Made by a program: the position numbers and the translations under genes. Positions 5,428-9,413 of a DNA stretch of 9,413 nt are shown here, piece after piece (the stretch's first letter is position 1; every line of letters begins with the position of its first letter). The notes beneath the pieces are model-generated. The model was not told the origin of the DNA and did no database searches. It worked only from the letters and a program-made list of their open reading frames with translations. Origin of the DNA: Acidobacteriota bacterium (GTDB lineage: Bacteria; Acidobacteriota; Terriglobia; Terriglobales; Acidobacteriaceae); NCBI GenBank assembly GCA_021780415.1, contig JAJXYW010000306.1, forward strand, positions 1-9,413, given 5' to 3'.

Positions 5428-6564
5428 ATGAATACTGTTGATGCACGTACGTTGATTGCCGTTCGGACGCCCTCTGCGCAGTATGAGGTGGAGATTGGTG
5501 CGGGGTTGGTGGGGTTGGTGGGGGAGCGCGTGGATGCGCTGCTGGCGGGAGGGCTGAAGGCTGGGAAGCAGCGGGCGTTTGTGGTGACGTCGCCGGAGAT
5601 TGACCGGCTGTGGGGGGAGCGGCTGGCGACTGGGTTCCCTGCACCGTTGACGCGGCTGATGGTGCCTGCCGGGGAGGAGCATAAACGGCTGGCTACGGTG
5701 GAGCGGCTGGCCGAGGAGCTGGTCCAGCATGGGGCCGATCGGGATTCGGTGCTGGTGGCGTTTGGCGGCGGCGTGATTGGGGATATGACGGGGTTTGCGG
5801 CGGCGATGTATATGCGCGGGATTCGGTATGTGGGCGTGCCGACGACGCTGCTGGCACAGGTGGACAGCTCGCTGGGAGGGAAGACGGGCGTGAACCTGGC
5901 GGCGGGGAAAAATCTGGTGGGGGCGTTTCATCATCCGCTGGCGGTGTATGCGGATACGGCGACGCTGGGGACGCTGCCGGCGGCGGAGCTAAGGGCGGGA
6001 TTGCAGGAGTCGGTGAAGGCCGGGATTATTTATGACCGCGAGCTGTTTGATTTTATGGAGGCCGAGAGTGCGGCGGTGCTGGCGGGCGATGGGGAGGCGC
6101 TGACGCGGGTGGTGGCGGCGAGTGTGCGCGTGAAGGCTGAGGTGGTGAGCGCGGATGAGCGCGAGGGCGGGCTGCGGATGATCTTGAATTTGGGGCACAC
6201 GCTGGGTCATGCGATTGAGGCGGCGACAGGGTATAAGCAGTTGCTGCATGGGGAGGCTGTCGCGTGGGGGATGATTGCGGCGGTGGGGATTGCGGCTCGG
6301 CGGGGGATGGTGAGTGCGGACGATGCGGCGCGGATGGAACGCGTGGTGCGGGCGTATGGGCCGATGCGCGGGTTTACCGCCGATGCCGGTGAACTGGTCG
6401 CGCTGACGGCGAAGGATAAGAAGAATCGGAGTGGAGCAAGGTCGTTTGTGCTGCCGGTGCGGATTGGCGAGGCCGTGGTGGTGAAGGATGTGAGCGAGGC
6501 GGAGTTGATGGTGGCCGCGACGGGGATTGCTGGCGAGGCGAGCGCGATGGGAGCGATCGCTTGA
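5428..6564 (+). CDS. aroB: 3-dehydroquinate synthase
   Basis: AroB converts DAHP to 3-dehydroquinate, the second step of the shikimate pathway, in the cytoplasm, using NAD and a divalent metal. The 378-aa length is normal. The NAD-binding loop GGGVIGD is at 113-119. The stretch [19 protein letters not shown] (138-156) carries conserved substrate-contact residues, and [10 protein letters not shown] (161-170) follows. The metal ligands are Glu194 (LQESVK), His257 ([10 protein letters not shown]) and His274 ([10 protein letters not shown]), matching E. coli Glu184, His247 and His264. All key residues are present, so the enzyme should be active. The start gives the usual N-terminus with the strand ALIAVRTP-like region (TLIAVRTP, 8-15). 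The stop overlaps the start of menG, so the two are probably co-translated; both serve routes that lead through chorismate to menaquinone. Confidence 0.97.
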   Translation: MNTVDARTLIAVRTPSAQYEVEIGAGLVGLVGERVDALLAGGLKAGKQRAFVVTSPEIDRLWGERLATGFPAPLTRLMVPAGEEHKRLATVERLAEELVQHGADRDSVLVAFGGGVIGDMTGFAAAMYMRGIRYVGVPTTLLAQVDSSLGGKTGVNLAAGKNLVGAFHHPLAVYADTATLGTLPAAELRAGLQESVKAGIIYDRELFDFMEAESAAVLAGDGEALTRVVAASVRVKAEVVSADEREGGLRMILNLGHTLGHAIEAATGYKQLLHGEAVAWGMIAAVGIAARRGMVSADDAARMERVVRAYGPMRGFTADAGELVALTAKDKKNRSGARSFVLPVRIGEAVVVKDVSEAELMVAATGIAGEASAMGAIA

Positions 6565-7325
6565 GTCGCGTGGAGGAGGGCGTGAATCCGGGGGCGCGGC
6601 CGGCGGGTGAGGCTACGGAGGCTGCGGCGGCGGAGCATGTGCGGGAGATCTTCGACTCGATTGCGCCGAGTTATGACCTGCTGAATCATCTGCTGTCGAT
6701 GGGGCTGGATAGGCGGTGGTGGGGACGGGCGGCGCGGAGCTTTCGTGAGGTGCTGGCGAGGCCCGATGCGCGGGTGCTGGATATTTGCTGCGGGACGGGG
6801 GATATGACCTCGGCGCTGCTGAAACAGCGGCCAGCGGGTGGGGCTGCGGTGACGGGGCTGGATTTTTCCGCGGAGATGCTGGAACGCGCAAGGGTGAAGT
6901 ACGGCTCGGCGAATGCGGTGTGGGTGAAGGGCGATGCGATGCATCTGCCGTATGCGGATGGGAGCTTCGACCTGGTGACGTCGGCGTTTGGGTTTCGGAA
7001 TTTGACGAACTATGCGGAGGGGCTAGCGGAGATTTATCGGGTGCTGGCGCCAGGGGGACGGATTGGGATTCTGGAGTGCAATCAGCCGGACGGGCTGAGC
7101 GGGTTTGGATATGGGATTTACTTCCAGCGCGTGCTGCCGGTGCTGGGTGGGTTGATCTCGGGAGACCGAGCGGCTTATGGGTATCTGCCGGAGTCGGTGG
7201 CGCGGTTTCCGCGGCCGAAGCAGATGCTGAAGATGATGGCCGAAGCGGGGTTTGTGGAGAGTGCGTGGGATGGATATTTGCTGAGGGCGGCGGGGCTGTA
7301 TCGTGGGATGAAGGCATTGGGATGA
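6561..7325 (+). CDS. menG: Demethylmenaquinone methyltransferase (MenG/UbiE family)
   Basis: This SAM-dependent C-methyltransferase catalyses the last step of menaquinone synthesis; in bacteria that also make ubiquinone the same family acts there too (UbiE). I assume menaquinone because acidobacteria use it. The 254-aa product shows the family block [20 protein letters not shown] (30-49), SAM motif [11 protein letters not shown] (72-81), acidic loop GLDFS (99-103), [14 protein letters not shown] (124-137), FGFRNL (143-148), the signature [14 protein letters not shown] (159-172) and [11 protein letters not shown] (207-217). I chose the TTG at 6561, which overlaps the aroB stop by 4 bp and has GGGAG at 6549-6553. 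A GTG at 6582 with GGAGG at 6572-6576 is an equally plausible start and would remove seven poorly conserved residues. Function is firm; the start is uncertain. Confidence 0.93.
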   Translation: MSRVEEGVNPGARPAGEATEAAAAEHVREIFDSIAPSYDLLNHLLSMGLDRRWWGRAARSFREVLARPDARVLDICCGTGDMTSALLKQRPAGGAAVTGLDFSAEMLERARVKYGSANAVWVKGDAMHLPYADGSFDLVTSAFGFRNLTNYAEGLAEIYRVLAPGGRIGILECNQPDGLSGFGYGIYFQRVLPVLGGLISGDRAAYGYLPESVARFPRPKQMLKMMAEAGFVESAWDGYLLRAAGLYRGMKALG

Positions 7326-7421
7326 AGGCGATTGGCCCCGGGAGTGTATGCTCAGGCGATGGCGCGGACAGGAACGTTCGGGGTGGATGAGGTTGGGAGA
7401 GGTCAGGCTTAGTTACCAGCG

Positions 7422-8858
7422 ATGAATCAGATTCAAGCGACGGCGGCAAAGCGATCGGCGGCGCAGTCTTCGGTGCTGGCTGCGCTGGGGATTACGCTGC
7501 TGAAGTTGCTGACGGGGATCCTGACCGGGTCGCTGGGGATGCTGAGCGAGGCGGCGCACTCGTCGATTGACCTGATTGCGGCGGGGATTACGCTGCTGAC
7601 GGTGAGGGTGTCTGACCGGCCGGCGGATGAGGAACACAACTACGGGCATGGGAAGCTGGAGAGCCTGTCGGCGGGGTTTGAGACGGTGCTGATGGTGGGG
7701 TCGTGCGTGTGGATTGCGCGCGAGTCGATTCATCGGATCGTGGACCGGGAGCATTTGGATCTGCACTGGTCGGTGTGGCCGTTTGTGGTGCTGCTGCTGT
7801 CGATTGCGGTGGACTATACGCGTTCACGGGCGCTGCATCGGGTGGCGACGGAGCATAGGAGCGATGCGCTGGAGGCCGATGCGGTGCACTTCGGGACCGA
7901 TATCTGGTCGTCGGCTGCGGTGTTTGTGGGGCTGCTGGCGGCGTTTGTGGGCGACCGGCTGAATATTCCCGCACTACAGTATGCGGACCCGGTGGCGGCG
8001 CTGGTGGTGGCGGCGATTATTCTGCAGGTGACGTGGCGGCTGGCGCGGCAGACGATCGATTCCCTGCTGGATGCGACGCCGCCCGAGGTGCGGGAACAGA
8101 TTCGGCGGGATTTGATTCGGGACCTGGAGGCGGCAGACGGGGTGCTGGCTGTGGACCGGGTGCGGGTGCGGCGGTCGGGGTCGCATTACTTTGTGGATTT
8201 GACGCTGAGTCTGCCGCGAAGGCTGACGTTTCAGCGGTCGGAACAGATTACGGCCGCTGCGACCACGGCGGTGCAACGGGTCCTGCCGGGGGCCGATGTG
8301 GTGATCCATACGGTGCCGACGGCGACGCTGGGGGAGAGCGTGTTCGATCGGATTCGGGCAGTGGCTGCGCGGTCGAATCTATCGATTCACGATGTGAGCG
8401 TGCGGCAGTACGACGGAGCGCTGCATGTGGAGCAGCACCTGGAGGTTCCGGAGACGATGACGCTGCGCGAGGCGCATGAGGTGGTGACAGCGCTGGAGAC
8501 CGAGATGAAACATGAGGTTCCGGGGATTGCTTCGCTGCTGACGCATATTGAGAGCGAGCCGGCAACCATTGCGACGGCGGCGCAGGTCGATCCGAGCGAG
8601 AATCTGGAGAACCAACTGCGCGCGACGGCAAGCCACTTCCCGGAGATTCTGGATATTCATGAGATTTCAATGACGCGAGGACATGGAGGTGCGGCCAACA
8701 GCGTCCAGGTGAACCTGCACTGCACACTGCCCGATGACCTGCCCATGGAAGCCGTGCACGAGGTGATTACGAACTTCGAGAGCGAGTTCAGGTTGGATCA
8801 TCCGCAGGTGGCGCGGGTGTTTATTCATCCGGAGCCGGCGACGGATAATCGGCGGTGA
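7422..8858 (+). CDS. Cation diffusion facilitator transporter with extended cytosolic tail
   Basis: CDF proteins export Zn2+, Mn2+, Co2+ or Fe2+ in exchange for protons across the inner membrane. At 478 aa this one is far longer than the usual roughly 300. The membrane part (about 15-215) holds about six helices. The transport-site motif HSSID (His46, Asp50) is in helix 2 and HFGTD (His156, Asp160) in helix 5, the two-His/two-Asp pattern typical of zinc-type members. YGHGKLE (74-80) is the family loop motif. A normal cytosolic dimer domain follows (about 221-300). Two further segments look like copies of it: 305-380 (FDRIRAV to THIESEP) and 394-472 (LENQLRA to VFIHPEP), each with an EAHEV/EAVHEV helix and a final HxE-like strand. 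The ATG has no close ribosome site (GGGAGAGG lies about 20 nt upstream). No metal-responsive regulator is adjacent. The family is certain; the metal and the role of the extra domains are inferred. Confidence 0.93.
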   Translation: MNQIQATAAKRSAAQSSVLAALGITLLKLLTGILTGSLGMLSEAAHSSIDLIAAGITLLTVRVSDRPADEEHNYGHGKLESLSAGFETVLMVGSCVWIARESIHRIVDREHLDLHWSVWPFVVLLLSIAVDYTRSRALHRVATEHRSDALEADAVHFGTDIWSSAAVFVGLLAAFVGDRLNIPALQYADPVAALVVAAIILQVTWRLARQTIDSLLDATPPEVREQIRRDLIRDLEAADGVLAVDRVRVRRSGSHYFVDLTLSLPRRLTFQRSEQITAAATTAVQRVLPGADVVIHTVPTATLGESVFDRIRAVAARSNLSIHDVSVRQYDGALHVEQHLEVPETMTLREAHEVVTALETEMKHEVPGIASLLTHIESEPATIATAAQVDPSENLENQLRATASHFPEILDIHEISMTRGHGGAANSVQVNLHCTLPDDLPMEAVHEVITNFESEFRLDHPQVARVFIHPEPATDNRR

Positions 8859-8864
8859 GATTTA

Positions 8865-8940
8865 AGTTCTCAGTTGTCAGTTGTCAGTTCTCAGTTGCGG
8901 GTTCGTTGTTAGTGAGAACTGACAACGGAGAACTGACAAC
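8865..8940 (+). repeat. Heptamer-built inverted repeat between the CDF and PASTA genes
   Basis: Heptamers AGTTCTC, AGTTGTC, AGTTGTC, AGTTCTC and AGTTGCG run from 8865 to 8899. The complementary series GAGAACT, GACAACG, GAGAACT, GACAAC runs from 8914 to 8940. A perfect 14-bp stem can form between 8880-8893 and 8913-8926, with a 19-nt loop; the second right-hand copy (8928-8940) can pair as an alternative arm. There is no T-run directly after it, so it is not a classic terminator, though it may slow transcription or protect the upstream mRNA end. Confidence 0.85.
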
Positions 8941-8967
8941 TTCTTTCCACGGTATGGTGAGGTTGCG

Positions 8968-9413
8968 ATGAAACGGTTCTTCCGAGTGGCGTTGACGGGG
9001 TTGGCGATGCTGGCGGTGATGCTGGTGTCGGCTGCGATTACGCTGCGGATTGCGCTGCATGGACATGAGGTGACGATTCCGGATTTTGCCGGGATGACCG
9101 TCGCGGAGGCCAGCGAGGCGGCGCTGAGGACGGGCGTGGATTTGAATATCGAGAACAAGTTTTATTCGACGACGGTGCCGGTGGGACGGATACTGTCGCA
9201 GGCGCCGGCCGCGGGGTCGAGCGTGCGGCATGGGTGGCAGGTGAGGGTGACTGAGAGCCTGGGGCCGCAGCAGGTGACGATTCCGGATGTGGTGGGCGAG
9301 CCGGTGCAGCAGGCGGCGATGAACATACGGAAGATGCAGTTGGATTTGGGGACGCTGGCGCATATCGACGCGCCGGGCGACCCGGACATGACGCTGGCGC
9401 AGACACCGCCGCC
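8968..9413 (+). CDS. PASTA-domain membrane protein, 3' end outside window
   Basis: The frame is open from the ATG at 8968 to the right edge (148 codons plus 2 nt), so it is partial. A short basic N-terminus (MKRFFR) precedes a membrane helix (about 8-30), which places the rest outside the cytoplasm. Two PASTA repeats follow: VTIPDFAGMTVAEASEAA starts at 35 and the domain runs to about 98, with ILSQAPAAGSSV (76-87) as the typical second half. The next begins VTIPDVVGEPVQQAA at 103 and is cut off near TLAQTPPP. PASTA domains bind peptidoglycan fragments or help assemble cell-wall complexes; no kinase or transpeptidase domain precedes them here, so this is a stand-alone PASTA protein. GAGG at 8959-8962 supports the start, and TATGGT (8953-8958) could be a -10 box. 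Its target is unknown. Confidence 0.9.
   Translation, partial: MKRFFRVALTGLAMLAVMLVSAAITLRIALHGHEVTIPDFAGMTVAEASEAALRTGVDLNIENKFYSTTVPVGRILSQAPAAGSSVRHGWQVRVTESLGPQQVTIPDVVGEPVQQAAMNIRKMQLDLGTLAHIDAPGDPDMTLAQTPP

Noticed and set aside
7359..7412. 17-codon ORF just before the CDF gene, with TATGCT 6 nt upstream of its ATG
   Set aside because: It could be a leader peptide, but there is no conservation evidence, no His/Cys-rich or otherwise telling sequence, and no paired stems nearby.

Overview
This is a GC-rich window of ordinary bacterial chromosome. It carries eight genes on the + strand and one divergent, truncated gene on the - strand at the left edge. Gene content and style suggest an acidobacterium of the Terriglobia group (Edaphobacter/Granulicella/Terriglobus-like). 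The pointers are G-rich, GC3-biased codons, Cys/Gly-rich lipoproteins with a beta-propeller-type start, a menaquinone-type methyltransferase, and short tandem repeats packed into the gaps. This placement is inference from recollected features; no marker gene such as rRNA is present.

Layout. Positions 1-258 (-) hold the N-terminus of a Cys-rich lipoprotein that runs off the window. Positions 523-2758 (+) hold a tight cluster: a TatB/TatA-type subunit, TatC (11-bp overlap) and an exported M28 metallopeptidase of the glutaminyl-cyclase type, whose start codon directly follows the tatC stop. Positions 2759-3035 are a gap filled with repeats: AGCT heptamers, a CAA-hexamer array, a 36-nt tail and a G-only 19-bp tandem repeat. 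Next come a TerC/Alx-family membrane protein (3036-3947) and a secreted lipoprotein of unknown function (4056-5219). A second gap (5220-5427) carries a shorter copy of the same composite repeat and an echo of the terC 3' end. aroB and menG/ubiE follow, overlapping by 4 bp, then a cation diffusion facilitator with an unusually long cytosolic tail (7422-8858). A heptamer-built palindrome precedes a PASTA-domain membrane protein that is cut off by the right edge.

How the genes fit together. TatB and TatC form a Sec-independent export machine for folded proteins; the adjacent peptidase has a plain Sec-type signal without twin arginines, so it is probably a neighbour rather than a Tat substrate. 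AroB feeds the shikimate/chorismate pathway, and MenG performs the last methylation of menaquinone, which derives from chorismate, so their coupling makes metabolic sense. The TerC/Alx protein and the CDF transporter both belong to families linked to divalent metal efflux, but nothing in the sequence shows that they are co-regulated.

I found no CRISPR array, tRNA, rRNA, phage, insertion sequence or toxin-antitoxin pair, and no convincing new multi-gene system. The least explained material is the family of composite intergenic repeats, the three-fold C-terminal domain of the CDF protein, and the lipoprotein at 4056-5219.
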